Assembly (NCBI GenBank): GCA_034664085.1
Contig: JAXDII010000075.1
Span: 1 to 64,000 of the forward strand
Reading direction: 5' to 3'
Length of the DNA: 64,000 nucleotides
Source of the DNA: JACVRW01 sp034664085
GTDB lineage: Bacteria > Actinomycetota > Thermoleophilia > Solirubrobacterales > Thermoleophilaceae
Both the position numbers and the translations under genes were made by a program. The notes under the pieces were generated by a model. The model worked only from the letters and a program-made list of their open reading frames with translations. It ran no database searches and was not told the origin of the DNA. This document shows positions 34,869 through 43,356 of this stretch, in pieces. Each line of letters opens with the position of its first letter. The stretch's first letter is position 1.

Positions 34869-36328
34869 GCGGGCTCCCGCAGCCGCTCGCGGAGCGCCTC
34901 GCCGGCCACCGTGCGGTCGTCGAACGGCTCCTTGCGGCCGTTCTCGAACTCCTGGCCCTGCTCGTGGCCCTTGCCGGCGATCACCACGACGTCGCCGGGC
35001 TCTGCCGACTCCACCGCCGCCGCGATCGCGCGCCGGCGGTCGGTGATCCGCTCGGCGTCGGGACCGGCGCCCTCCATCACCTCGTCGATGATCGCGTCGG
35101 GCTGCTCGCTGCGCGGGTTGTCGGAGGTGACCAGCACGCGGTCGGCGAGCCGGCGCGCGGCCTCGCCCATCAGCGGGCGCTTGCCGCGGTCGCGGTCGCC
35201 GCCGGCGCCGAACACCACGTGCAGCCGGCCGCGCGTCACCTCACGGGCGGCGTGCAGCACGTTCTCGAGCGCCTCCGGCGTGTGTGCGTAGTCCACCAGC
35301 ACGCCGAAGTCCTGGCCCTCGTCGACCGGCTCGAAGCGGCCCGGAACGCGACCGAAGCTGGGCAGAGCCGCGGCGATCGTCTCCGCGGGCACGCCCAGCG
35401 ACCGCGCCGCCGCCACGGCCCCGAGCACGTTGCGCACGTTGAACTCGCCGGGCAGCGGCGAGGCCAGCTCCAGCTCGCCGTCGGGCGTCTGGCAGCGGAA
35501 GCGCGAGCCCATCAGGTCGAACTCGACGTCGCGGGCGCGGTAGTCGGCCTCGCGGTCGATCGCGAACGTCACCGCGTCCGTCTCCGCGGCGATGCGCCGG
35601 CCGTACTCGTCGTCGACGTTGACGACCGCGAGGCCGGGCTCCTCGAACAGGCGCCGCTTGGCGCCGAAGTACGACTCCATCGTCTCGTGGAAGTCGAGGT
35701 GGTCCTGGGTCAGGTTGGTGAACAAGCGGCAGGCGAAGCGGATGCCCGCCACCCGGCCCAGCTCCAGCGCGTGCGAGGAGACCTCCATCGCGCAGGCGCG
35801 GTCGCCGCCGTCGACCATCGCCCGGAAGGTCGCCTGCAGGTCGATCGCCTCGGGCGTGGTGCGCTCCACCTCCTCCTCGCGCCCGGCCACCACCTGCTTG
35901 ACCGTGCCGAGCATCCCCGTCTGGCGTCCGCCGGCCTCCAGCAGGTGGCGCAACAGGAAGGCGGTGGTGGTCTTCCCGTTCGTGCCCGTGATGCCCGCCA
36001 CCTCGAGCTCGGCCGTCGGGTCGCCGTAGAAGCGCGCCGCGGCGGGGCCCATCGCGGCGCGGACGTCCTCGACGACCACCTCCGGCACGCCCAGGCCGAG
36101 CGGCCGCTCGCACACCAGGGCGACGGCGCCGCGCTCGACGGCGTCGGGGGCGAAGTCGTGGCCATCCGACCGAAAGCCGGGAACGCAAAAAAAGAGCGTC
36201 CCCGGCGTGACGCTCTGGCTCGAGTAGGCGAGGCCCGAGACCTCGACCTCAGGGGCCCCATGCCACAAGCAGCCGGCTTGGCCGGCTGCGCGAGGACTGA
36301 TTTCCTCCATCAATTCTCGGAGGGTCAT
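34865..36328 (-). CDS. murE: UDP-MurNAc-L-Ala-D-Glu:meso-diaminopimelate ligase
   Basis: MurE adds the third stem-peptide residue. The 487-residue protein has the ATP loop TGTNGKTTTAF, EVSSHALELGRV, and TNLTQDHLDFHETME with the carbamylated-lysine region nearby. VLVDYAHTPEALENVL is also present. The substrate-selecting motif is DNPRSEQP, and the DNPR form is characteristic of meso-diaminopimelate enzymes, so the wall is predicted to be DAP-type. It follows ftsI after 52 bp that contain nothing further. Confidence 0.96.
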   Translation of the reverse strand: MTLRELMEEISPRAAGQAGCLWHGAPEVEVSGLAYSSQSVTPGTLFFCVPGFRSDGHDFAPDAVERGAVALVCERPLGLGVPEVVVEDVRAAMGPAAARFYGDPTAELEVAGITGTNGKTTTAFLLRHLLEAGGRQTGMLGTVKQVVAGREEEVERTTPEAIDLQATFRAMVDGGDRACAMEVSSHALELGRVAGIRFACRLFTNLTQDHLDFHETMESYFGAKRRLFEEPGLAVVNVDDEYGRRIAAETDAVTFAIDREADYRARDVEFDLMGSRFRCQTPDGELELASPLPGEFNVRNVLGAVAAARSLGVPAETIAAALPSFGRVPGRFEPVDEGQDFGVLVDYAHTPEALENVLHAAREVTRGRLHVVFGAGGDRDRGKRPLMGEAARRLADRVLVTSDNPRSEQPDAIIDEVMEGAGPDAERITDRRRAIAAAVESAEPGDVVVIAGKGHEQGQEFENGRKEPFDDRTVAGEALRERLREPA

Positions 36329-36380
36329 GGAGGGTCTGCAGGATATCGACGGGGTCGGCGCGGACCGCCTCGTTTTTCCC

Positions 36381-38018
36381 CTACCGCGGCGGAATCTTGA
36401 GGTACGGCAGGGCGAACTCCATGATGCGCTCGAAGGCCGGCGCGGCCACCGTGCCGCCGTAGATGTCGCCGCGCGGCTCGTCGACCATCACCGACACCAG
36501 CAGGCGCGGGTTGTGCGCCGGGGCGAAGCCGATGAACGAGGCCACGAAGTCGGTCTCGGAGTAGGTGCCGCCCTCGGCCTTCTCGGCCGTTCCGGTCTTG
36601 CCGGCGAGCGTGTAGCCGGCGACCGACGCCTCCTCCGCAGTGCCGCCCGCCGCGAGCACGCCCTCGAGCATGCTCGCCACCTGCCGCGCCGTGCTGCGCG
36701 AGAGCACGCGCTTGCCCGGCTTGCGGTCGCCGGCCACGATGTAGGGCTGGCGCTTGACGCCGTCGTTGGCGATCGCGCTGAAGGCGGACGCCATCTGAAT
36801 CGGCGTAACCGACAGTCCCTGGCCGATCGGCATGTTGCCGATCGACGAGCCCGAGTAGTCGTCCACGTCCAGCACGATGCCGCGGTCCTCGCCCGGCAGG
36901 TCGATCCCGGTCGGCTTGGCGAAGCCGAAGCGCCGCACCCAGCGGTCGAAGCGGGTGTTGCCCAGCCTCTGCCCGATCATCACGGTGCCGACGTTGGACG
37001 ACCGGGCGAGGATGCCCGCGGCGGTCAGCGTCCCGTTGCCGCCCTCGTGCGCCTCGCCGATCGTGCGGTCGGCCACCTTGATCTCGCCGGGCACGTCGAA
37101 CAGCGTGTTCGGCTCGATCAGGCCGTCCTCGAGCGCTCCGGCGACCGTGAACGCCTTGAAGGTCGAGCCCGGCTCGTAGTTGAACTGGATCGCGCGGTTC
37201 TGGCGCGCGTACTCGGGCGCGCCGTCCGGGTTGTTCGCGTCCACGCGCGGCCAGTTGGCCAGCGCGAGCACGGCCCCGCTGCGCGGGTCCATCACCACCG
37301 CGGTGGCCCCAGCGGGCTGGTAGGCCTGCCCGACCTCGCCGAGGATGGCCTCGACGCGCTCCTGGATCGCCGCGTCGAGCGTGAGCTGGATGTCCTCCCC
37401 CGGCTCCGCGCGGTCGGTCTCGACGAGGCTGACGGGCTCGCCGAGCGCGTCCTTCACGAGCCGCCGGTGGCCGTCGTCGCCGCCAAGTTTGTCCTCCTGG
37501 GAGTACTCGAGCCCCGCCAGGCCGGTGTTCTCAGTGCCGACCGAGCCGAGCACCTGCGACGCCAGGTGGCCTTGCGGATAGGTGCGCTTCGGCTCGACGA
37601 CCGTGTCGATCCCCTCGATCCCGAGCTCCTCGATCTCGTGCCCGAGCGACGCGTCCATCTTGCGGCGCAGGTAGACGAAGCTCGACTTACGGTCGCTCAG
37701 CTCCTCGAGCAGCTCGTCCTCGGAGCGGCCCAGCAGCGGCGCCAGCCGCGCGGCGACGCGCGCCGGGTCGTCGATCAGGAACGGGTGCGCGAACACCGTG
37801 ACGGCGTCCTCGGAGACCGCGAGCTCCATCCCGTTGCGGTCCAGGATCGTGCCGCGAGGCGCGGGCATGGCCAGGTCCTCGACCTGCTGCTGCAGCGCCC
37901 GGTCGCCGAGCGACCCGGCCTTGACCGTGCTGATCCAGGTGGCGCGCGCGGTCGCGGCGCCGAGCAGCAACAGGAAGAGCGCGAAAAGCAGCCCGATCCT
38001 GCGCTCGACGAGCCGCAC
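36381..38018 (-). CDS. ftsI: penicillin-binding protein 2b/FtsI, septal transpeptidase
   Basis: This is the class B transpeptidase that cross-links septal peptidoglycan with FtsW. The 545-residue protein has an N-terminal membrane anchor (about 8-25) and the pedestal domain beginning PAPRGTILDRNG. The transpeptidase motifs are SxxK at 285-288 (GSTFKAF), SSN in RSSNVG and KTG in AGKTGTAEK. No PASTA domains follow. The start is a GTG at 38018, three bases after the ftsL stop. Confidence 0.95.
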   Translation of the reverse strand: MRLVERRIGLLFALFLLLLGAATARATWISTVKAGSLGDRALQQQVEDLAMPAPRGTILDRNGMELAVSEDAVTVFAHPFLIDDPARVAARLAPLLGRSEDELLEELSDRKSSFVYLRRKMDASLGHEIEELGIEGIDTVVEPKRTYPQGHLASQVLGSVGTENTGLAGLEYSQEDKLGGDDGHRRLVKDALGEPVSLVETDRAEPGEDIQLTLDAAIQERVEAILGEVGQAYQPAGATAVVMDPRSGAVLALANWPRVDANNPDGAPEYARQNRAIQFNYEPGSTFKAFTVAGALEDGLIEPNTLFDVPGEIKVADRTIGEAHEGGNGTLTAAGILARSSNVGTVMIGQRLGNTRFDRWVRRFGFAKPTGIDLPGEDRGIVLDVDDYSGSSIGNMPIGQGLSVTPIQMASAFSAIANDGVKRQPYIVAGDRKPGKRVLSRSTARQVASMLEGVLAAGGTAEEASVAGYTLAGKTGTAEKAEGGTYSETDFVASFIGFAPAHNPRLLVSVMVDEPRGDIYGGTVAAPAFERIMEFALPYLKIPPR

Positions 38019-38021
38019 GCG

Positions 38022-38645
38022 CTAGGGCGACACCGTCGCGGTTGTCCCGGGCGGCGTCGTGGTGGTCGGCGGCGTTGTGGTCGTGACCGGCGCGGTCGTG
38101 GCGACGGGGGTCACGGGCGCGACTATCGGCTCGGACACCAACGGATCGGGCGCGACGTAGGCCGTCTCCGGCGCGATGATGCGCTTGGAGGCGTTGCGCG
38201 CGTCGATGCGCGGGTTCGAGTCGAGGTAGCGCACCTCCGCGGGAGCCGGCAGCACGAGCCCGAGCTCCGCCGCCGCCAGCTGGATGCGCTCGCTGCTGGC
38301 CAGGCGGGCCACGTCCAGCCTGATGCGCGCGTTCTCGCGCTTGAGCTCCCCGGCCTGAGCGGCCATCCGGGTGATCTCGCGGTTCATCTGGAGCAGGTCG
38401 ACGTTGAAGAACACGATCCCCGCGAGCAGCACTCCGACGAGCCCGATCCAGACGCGCCCGCTGAGCAGGGCGTCGAGCACGCGCGCCCCCCGCGGGACGG
38501 CGACGGCGCGTCTGCGCGGCGCGGCCTGGCCGGACGCCCGCCGGGTCGGCCGCCGAGCGGGCGCGACCGGGCGCCGCGGCGCCGGGTGGTGCCGGGCCGG
38601 CGCGGTGCGCGCGGTGCGCGCGGTTGCCGCCGCCGCGCGGGCCAT
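38022..38645 (-). CDS. ftsL: FtsL-like division protein
   Basis: This is a bitopic coiled-coil protein in the ftsL position between rsmH and ftsI. The 207-residue chain has a basic Ala/Arg/Pro-rich cytoplasmic region of nearly 60 residues and one membrane span (VWIGLVGVLLAGIVFF). A leucine-containing coiled coil follows (about 83-120, QMNREITRMAAQAGELKREN). It ends in an extracytoplasmic Thr/Pro-rich tail (TTTTPPTTTTPP). Sequence conservation in this family is low, so the assignment rests on topology and position. The ATG overlaps the rsmH stop (TGATG). Confidence 0.82.
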   Translation of the reverse strand: MARAAAATARTARTAPARHHPAPRRPVAPARRPTRRASGQAAPRRRAVAVPRGARVLDALLSGRVWIGLVGVLLAGIVFFNVDLLQMNREITRMAAQAGELKRENARIRLDVARLASSERIQLAAAELGLVLPAPAEVRYLDSNPRIDARNASKRIIAPETAYVAPDPLVSEPIVAPVTPVATTAPVTTTTPPTTTTPPGTTATVSP

Positions 38646-39601
38646 CAGCCCTGCTCCCCTGCGGTCAGCCGGCGGGCGACGCGCAGCCGGCCGGACTTCG
38701 AACGCGGGTTCTGCGCCACCTCTCCGGGCGTCGGCGCGACCGCGCGTCCGGTCAGCAGCTCGGCCTCGGGCTCGTGGCCGCAGACGCACACCGGGAAGTC
38801 GGGCGGGCACACGCAGCCCCGGGCGCGTTCCACGAGGAAGCGCTTGACGGGCCGGTGCTCGAGCGAATGGAAGGAGATCGCCGCGAGCCGGCCGCCGGGG
38901 CCCAGCAGCTCCCACGCCAGCGGCAGGGCCCGGTCGAGCGAGTCGAGCTCGCCGTTGACGGCGATGCGGATGGCCTGGAAGACGCGCTTGGCGGGATGGC
39001 CGCCGCCGAACCTGCGGCGCACCGCGGCGGGCAGGGCGGCCTCGATCGCCGCGACCAGCTCGCCGGTCGTCTCGAGCCGCGCGCGGCGGCGGCGCCGTGC
39101 GATCTCGCGCGCGATGCGGCGGGCGTTGGGGTCCTCGCCGTAGCGGCGGAAGATCTGGGCGAGCTGCCGCTCGTCCCATTCGTTCACGAGCACGCGGGCG
39201 TCGAGCTCCTGGCTCGGGTCCATGCGCATGTCGAGGGGCGCGTCGTAGGAGTACGAGAACCCGCGCTCGCGCGCGTCCACCTGCATGGAGGAGATGCCGA
39301 GGTCGAGGTACACCACGTCGGCGGCGAGCCCCTCCTCCGCCAGCAGGGCGAGCCCCTCGGCGTAGTCCATGCGCAGGAAGCGCGTCTCGCAGGCGACCTC
39401 GGCGGAGAGGTCGTCGAAGCGGGCCTCGGCGGCGGGGTCGCGGTCGATGCACACGAGCGTGCCGCTGGCGCCGATGCGGTCGGCCATCAGGCGGGCGTGG
39501 CCGCCCGCGCCGAAGGTGCAGTCGACCACCGTCTCACCGCGCGCGGGTGCCGTCAGGTCGATCAGCTCGCCGGCCAGCACCGGGATGTGCGTGCTGCTCA
39601 T
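38645..39601 (-). CDS. rsmH: 16S rRNA (cytosine1402-N4)-methyltransferase
   Basis: RsmH (MraW) methylates N4 of C1402 in 16S rRNA. The 318-residue protein has HIPVLAGELIDL at the N-terminus and the SAM motif VVDCTFGAGGHA. YLDLGISSMQVD follows, and the C-terminal ISFHSLEHRPVKRFL is diagnostic. I prefer the ATG at 39601, one base after the mraZ stop, over an in-frame TTG at 39619 that overlaps mraZ; the conserved part begins directly after the ATG. Confidence 0.95.
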   Translation of the reverse strand: MSSTHIPVLAGELIDLTAPARGETVVDCTFGAGGHARLMADRIGASGTLVCIDRDPAAEARFDDLSAEVACETRFLRMDYAEGLALLAEEGLAADVVYLDLGISSMQVDARERGFSYSYDAPLDMRMDPSQELDARVLVNEWDERQLAQIFRRYGEDPNARRIAREIARRRRRARLETTGELVAAIEAALPAAVRRRFGGGHPAKRVFQAIRIAVNGELDSLDRALPLAWELLGPGGRLAAISFHSLEHRPVKRFLVERARGCVCPPDFPVCVCGHEPEAELLTGRAVAPTPGEVAQNPRSKSGRLRVARRLTAGEQG

Positions 39602-39602
39602 G

Positions 39603-40037
39603 TCAAGAAGGATTGCCAAGGCGCTCGGTCACCTCCCCGATCTCGGCGTCGAGGGCCTCCTGCTCCGCACGCCAGCGGTCCGCTCCCCAGACCTCGAGGT
39701 GGTCCCCCACCCCGACGACCACCACTTCCTTCTCGATCGCCGCGTGCCCGAGCAGCGGCGGCGGCAGCGTCACGCGGCCGCTCGCGTCCAGGTCGATCTC
39801 GAAGGAGTTGCCCTGGTAGAAGCGGCTCAGCTTGCGGTACTCGGAGCCCATCGGGTTCAGGCCGCCGAGCGCGCGCTCGATGATCGCCTCGTGTGCGTCG
39901 GGCGTCCAGATCGCGACGCAGGGCTCGGGGTCCTTGGCCAGAACCGTTCCGCCTGAGAAGGACGTGCGAAACCGGGCCGGGATGCTGAGCCGGTTCTTCG
40001 CGTCCAGCGAATGCTCGTAGTGACCTCGAAACGCCAA
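39603..40037 (-). CDS. mraZ: transcriptional regulator MraZ
   Basis: MraZ is an AbrB-fold DNA-binding protein that represses its own mra/dcw operon in several bacteria. The 144-residue protein has two SpoVT/AbrB-like halves. The first carries DAKNRLSIPARFR and the second DASGRVTLPPPLL, the conserved DxxGR signature pair. The start is a TTG at 40037 with an AGGA about ten bases upstream. Four 10-bp boxes of the MraZ type lie in its promoter, which supports autoregulation here. Confidence 0.95.
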   Translation of the reverse strand: MAFRGHYEHSLDAKNRLSIPARFRTSFSGGTVLAKDPEPCVAIWTPDAHEAIIERALGGLNPMGSEYRKLSRFYQGNSFEIDLDASGRVTLPPPLLGHAAIEKEVVVVGVGDHLEVWGADRWRAEQEALDAEIGEVTERLGNPS

Positions 40038-40068
40038 TTTGCATGTTCCTGCGGTGTTGAAGAGTCAG

Positions 40069-40109
40069 GACCGGAGTGGCGGAGTGGGAGGAGCCCCGCC
40101 ACTCCGGTC
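40069..40109 (-). promoter_or_regulatory. 14-bp perfect hairpin in the mraZ leader
   Basis: GACCGGAGTGGCGG (40069-40082) and CCGCCACTCCGGTC (40096-40109) are exactly complementary with a 13-nt loop. In the minus-strand transcript this stem falls between the predicted start near 40117 and the mraZ TTG at 40037. The loop contains AGTGGGAGGA on the plus strand, another MraZ-box-like sequence. It could be a stabilising 5' stem, an attenuator or a protein-binding site. Confidence 0.6.
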
Positions 40110-40123
40110 AGTTGCTGGGCGGG

Positions 40124-40152
40124 ACCCTACCCCACTTTGTCCCACCTGACAA
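40124..40152 (-). promoter_or_regulatory. mra/dcw operon promoter
   Basis: On the minus strand TTGTCA (40152-40147) and TAGGGT (40129-40124) are spaced by exactly 17 bp. The pair lies within the MraZ-box repeats, as in other mraZ promoters, so repressor binding would block polymerase. The predicted transcript leader is about 80 nt. Confidence 0.6.
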
Positions 40153-40166
40153 CACTCTCTCCCACT
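40127..40166 (-). promoter_or_regulatory. MraZ operator: four tandem 10-bp boxes
   Basis: Read on the minus strand, the boxes are AGTGGGAGAG, AGTGTTGTCA, GGTGGGACAA and AGTGGGGTAG, in exact 10-bp phase. The first, third and fourth carry GTGGGA/GTGGGG; the second is degenerate and coincides with the -35. MraZ is known to bind TGGG-type direct repeats about one helical turn apart, so this is very probably its operator. Confidence 0.75.
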
Positions 40167-40225
40167 TTTCTGTCCGATCCGCCCCAACATGCGTCCAGTG
40201 TCGCTCGTTTTCGGCTCTGCAAAGC

Positions 40226-40245
40226 GGTGGGCGAACGTGGGCGGA
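40226..40245 (+). promoter_or_regulatory. second pair of MraZ-box-like repeats
   Basis: GGTGGGCGAA and CGTGGGCGGA lie in tandem 10-bp phase on the plus strand, about 60 bp from the main operator and facing the opposite way. They could serve the divergent gene at 40384 or extend autoregulation, or be chance in GC-rich DNA. The rest of 40170-40383 shows nothing I can name. Confidence 0.3.
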
Positions 40246-40383
40246 CGTCCCGCGCGCGCGCCAGACAGGCCCGCATCTGCAAGTCCCGTTGCGGCTGAAG
40301 GGGCGATTCCGCAACTGAGGCGGGTGCGCCGCTGTTGCAAAGGGGGCAGTCCAGCCCAGCACCCAACGGGAGGTCCAACTCAG

Positions 40384-40935
40384 ATGAAGCGCTTTCTGCG
40401 CACCCCTTCGCCGGCGATGGTCGTGGCGTGCGTCGCCCTGTTCGTGTCGCTAGGCGGCGTGTCCTACGCGGTGGCCACGATCGGCTCCGACGACATCATC
40501 AACGGCTCGATCCGCAACCGCGACTTCAAGGACGGCACCCTGCGCGGGCAGGAGGCCAAGCCGGACGGCTTCGGCGGCGGCGCCATCAAGGAGCAGTCGC
40601 TCGACGCCACCAAGATCAAGCAGGTGCCGTCGGCCGTGATCGCCGATGGCGTAACGAGGCACGCGGTGGTGTCGAACGTGGGCGCCACGGTGCGCTCGCG
40701 CGGCACGACATCGAGTGCCCAGACCGGCCCCGGACAGTACGAGGTGATCTTCGACCGCGACGTGCGCCAGTGCATCTACGTGGCCACGCTCGGCGACGAG
40801 TCGGCCTCCGGGCCCGGCACCGGCCAAATCGCGGTGACCTCTGTCGGCGCCAACGTGAACGGCGTGCGCGTGGTGACGCGCGACAGCGACGGCGTGCTGG
40901 CCAACCGCTCGTTCCACGTGGTGGTTTCCTGCTGA
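40384..40935 (+). CDS. secreted lineage-specific protein of unknown function
   Basis: The 183-residue protein starts MKRFLRTPSPAMVVACVALF, a signal or anchor segment I associate with abundant exported proteins in Solirubrobacterales. A repeat-like region with paired IKNG-type turns follows (IINGSIRNRDFKDGTLRGQE), then a beta-rich domain to the C-terminal VVVSC. It has two Cys, one in RQCIYVAT and one at the end, which may pair. Function is unknown. The start is ATG at 40384 with GGGAGG ten bases upstream; a longer frame extends upstream but lacks a signal-peptide-like start. It is followed by copies of the dispersed palindrome. Confidence 0.75.
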   Translation: MKRFLRTPSPAMVVACVALFVSLGGVSYAVATIGSDDIINGSIRNRDFKDGTLRGQEAKPDGFGGGAIKEQSLDATKIKQVPSAVIADGVTRHAVVSNVGATVRSRGTTSSAQTGPGQYEVIFDRDVRQCIYVATLGDESASGPGTGQIAVTSVGANVNGVRVVTRDSDGVLANRSFHVVVSC

Positions 40936-40947
40936 AAGGGATGGCAT

Positions 40948-40986
40948 CCGGGGGCTCGCGCCCCCGGGCCCCCGCTGATTCCTGGC
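40948..40986 (+). repeat. dispersed palindromic repeat, copy 1
   Basis: The core CCGGGGGCTCGCGCCCCCGG is a perfect 8-bp stem with a four-base loop, followed by a C-run and GCTGATTCCTGGC. It starts 13 bp after the stop at 40935. The same 39-bp unit recurs at 41013, 43236 and 59940. Confidence 0.75.
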
Positions 40987-41012
40987 CCGCGGATGGCATC
41001 CGGGGATAGCAG

Positions 41013-41051
41013 CCGGGGGCTCGCGCCCCCGGACCCCCGCTGATTCCTGGC
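41013..41051 (+). repeat. dispersed palindromic repeat, copy 2
   Basis: It is identical to copy 1 except for one base after the stem (A instead of G). A third, shortened copy (41068-41092) lacks part of the stem and the GCTGATTCCTGGC tail, and a further fragment lies near 41166-41190. Together they fill most of the gap 40936-41190. Confidence 0.75.
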
Positions 41052-41067
41052 CGGTTTGCTGGCCGCG

Positions 41068-41092
41068 CCGGGCTCGCGCCCCCGGGCCCCCG
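41068..41092 (+). repeat. partial copy of the dispersed repeat
   Basis: CCGGGCTCGCGCCCCCGGG followed by CCCCCGC matches the core with two G missing from the 5' arm and no tail, as expected for a decayed or recombined copy. Confidence 0.5.
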
Positions 41093-41197
41093 CCCCCGGC
41101 CCGCCTCCGCGAAGCGGTGCTTGTCGAGTTATCCCCCCTATGTGCCGGAAACTCGACACGCACCCAGGGCGCTCGCGCCCCCGGACCCGCACCGAGG

Positions 41198-41226
41198 TGG
41201 GCATTTGGCACTCTCCTTGCTAGAGT
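41198..41226 (+). promoter_or_regulatory. groESL promoter
   Basis: TGGGCA (41198-41203) and TAGAGT (41221-41226) are 17 bp apart; the -10 lies inside the first CIRCE element. The 5' leader to groES would be about 55 nt and contains the second CIRCE. Confidence 0.45.
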
Positions 41227-41231
41227 GCCAG
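41205..41231 (+). promoter_or_regulatory. CIRCE element 1 (HrcA operator)
   Basis: TTGGCACTC, nine bases, GAGTGCCAG: the classical CIRCE layout with near-consensus arms. HrcA represses groE through this element. It overlaps the predicted -10. Confidence 0.85.
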
Positions 41232-41258
41232 CTGGCACTCGCCCTGTGTGAGTGCCAA
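41232..41258 (+). promoter_or_regulatory. CIRCE element 2 (HrcA operator)
   Basis: CTGGCACTC, nine bases, GAGTGCCAA. It directly abuts element 1 with no gap, giving two operators 27 bp centre to centre. hrcA itself is not in the window. Confidence 0.85.
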
Positions 41259-41288
41259 ATTCCAGCACTTTTAGATGGAGGTATGCCC

Positions 41289-41582
41289 ATGAATCTCAAA
41301 CCTCTGGGAGATCGCTTGATCGTTCAGGCGATCGAGGAAGAGGAGACCACGGCAAGCGGCATCGTCCTTCCTGACACGGCCAAGGAGAAGCCGCAGCGCG
41401 GCAAGGTTCTCGCGGTCGGAGACGGCAGGTGGGACGAGGACGGCGAAAAGCGGATTCCGCTCGACGTAGCCAAGGGCGACGAGGTCCTGTACTCGAAGTA
41501 CGGCGGCACCGAGGTGATCGTCGAGGGTGAGGATCTACTCGTGCTGCGTGAGTCGGACGTGCTCGCCAAGGTCGCGGGCTAG
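41289..41582 (+). CDS. groES: co-chaperonin GroES
   Basis: GroES is the heptameric lid of the GroEL folding chamber. The 97-residue protein begins MNLKPLGDRLIVQAIEEEE, has the mobile-loop ETTASGIVLPDTAKEKP and the GKVLAVGDG roof region. I chose the ATG at 41289 because GGAGG at 41277-41281 is seven bases upstream of it, whereas the ATG at 41283 would be one base from it. groEL follows after 14 bp. Control is by HrcA through the two CIRCE elements. Confidence 0.97.
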   Translation: MNLKPLGDRLIVQAIEEEETTASGIVLPDTAKEKPQRGKVLAVGDGRWDEDGEKRIPLDVAKGDEVLYSKYGGTEVIVEGEDLLVLRESDVLAKVAG

Positions 41583-41596
41583 GAGGAACCACACAC

Positions 41597-43228
<1,632 letters not shown>

Positions 43229-43235
43229 ATCGCAG

Positions 43236-43274
43236 CCGGGGGCTCACGCCCCCGGCCCCCCGCTGATGTCTGGC
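43236..43274 (+). repeat. dispersed palindromic repeat, copy at groEL 3' end
   Basis: The 39-bp unit lies 7 bp after the groEL stop, with a few differences: CTCACG in the loop, an extra C and GATGTCTGGC in the tail. The position matches that of the copies after 40935 and 59934. Confidence 0.75.
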
Positions 43275-43300
43275 CGCTGGCCGCATCCGGGTTTTTGCGC

Positions 43301-43335
43301 GAGGGCCCCGCTTCGGCGGGGCCCTCTTGCGTTCT
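43301..43335 (+). terminator. intrinsic terminator of groESL
   Basis: GAGGGCCCCGC, TTCG loop, GCGGGGCCCTC is a perfect 11-bp stem followed by TTGCGTTCT. It is the strongest terminator-like structure in the window. Confidence 0.85.
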
Positions 43336-43356
43336 AGGCCGCGCTAGGTGTGGTTC

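Noticed and set aside
41166..41190. A further full copy of the dispersed palindrome
   Set aside because: Only the central GCTCGCGCCCCCGGACCC is kept; the 5' arm and tail are lost, so I treat it as a fragment.
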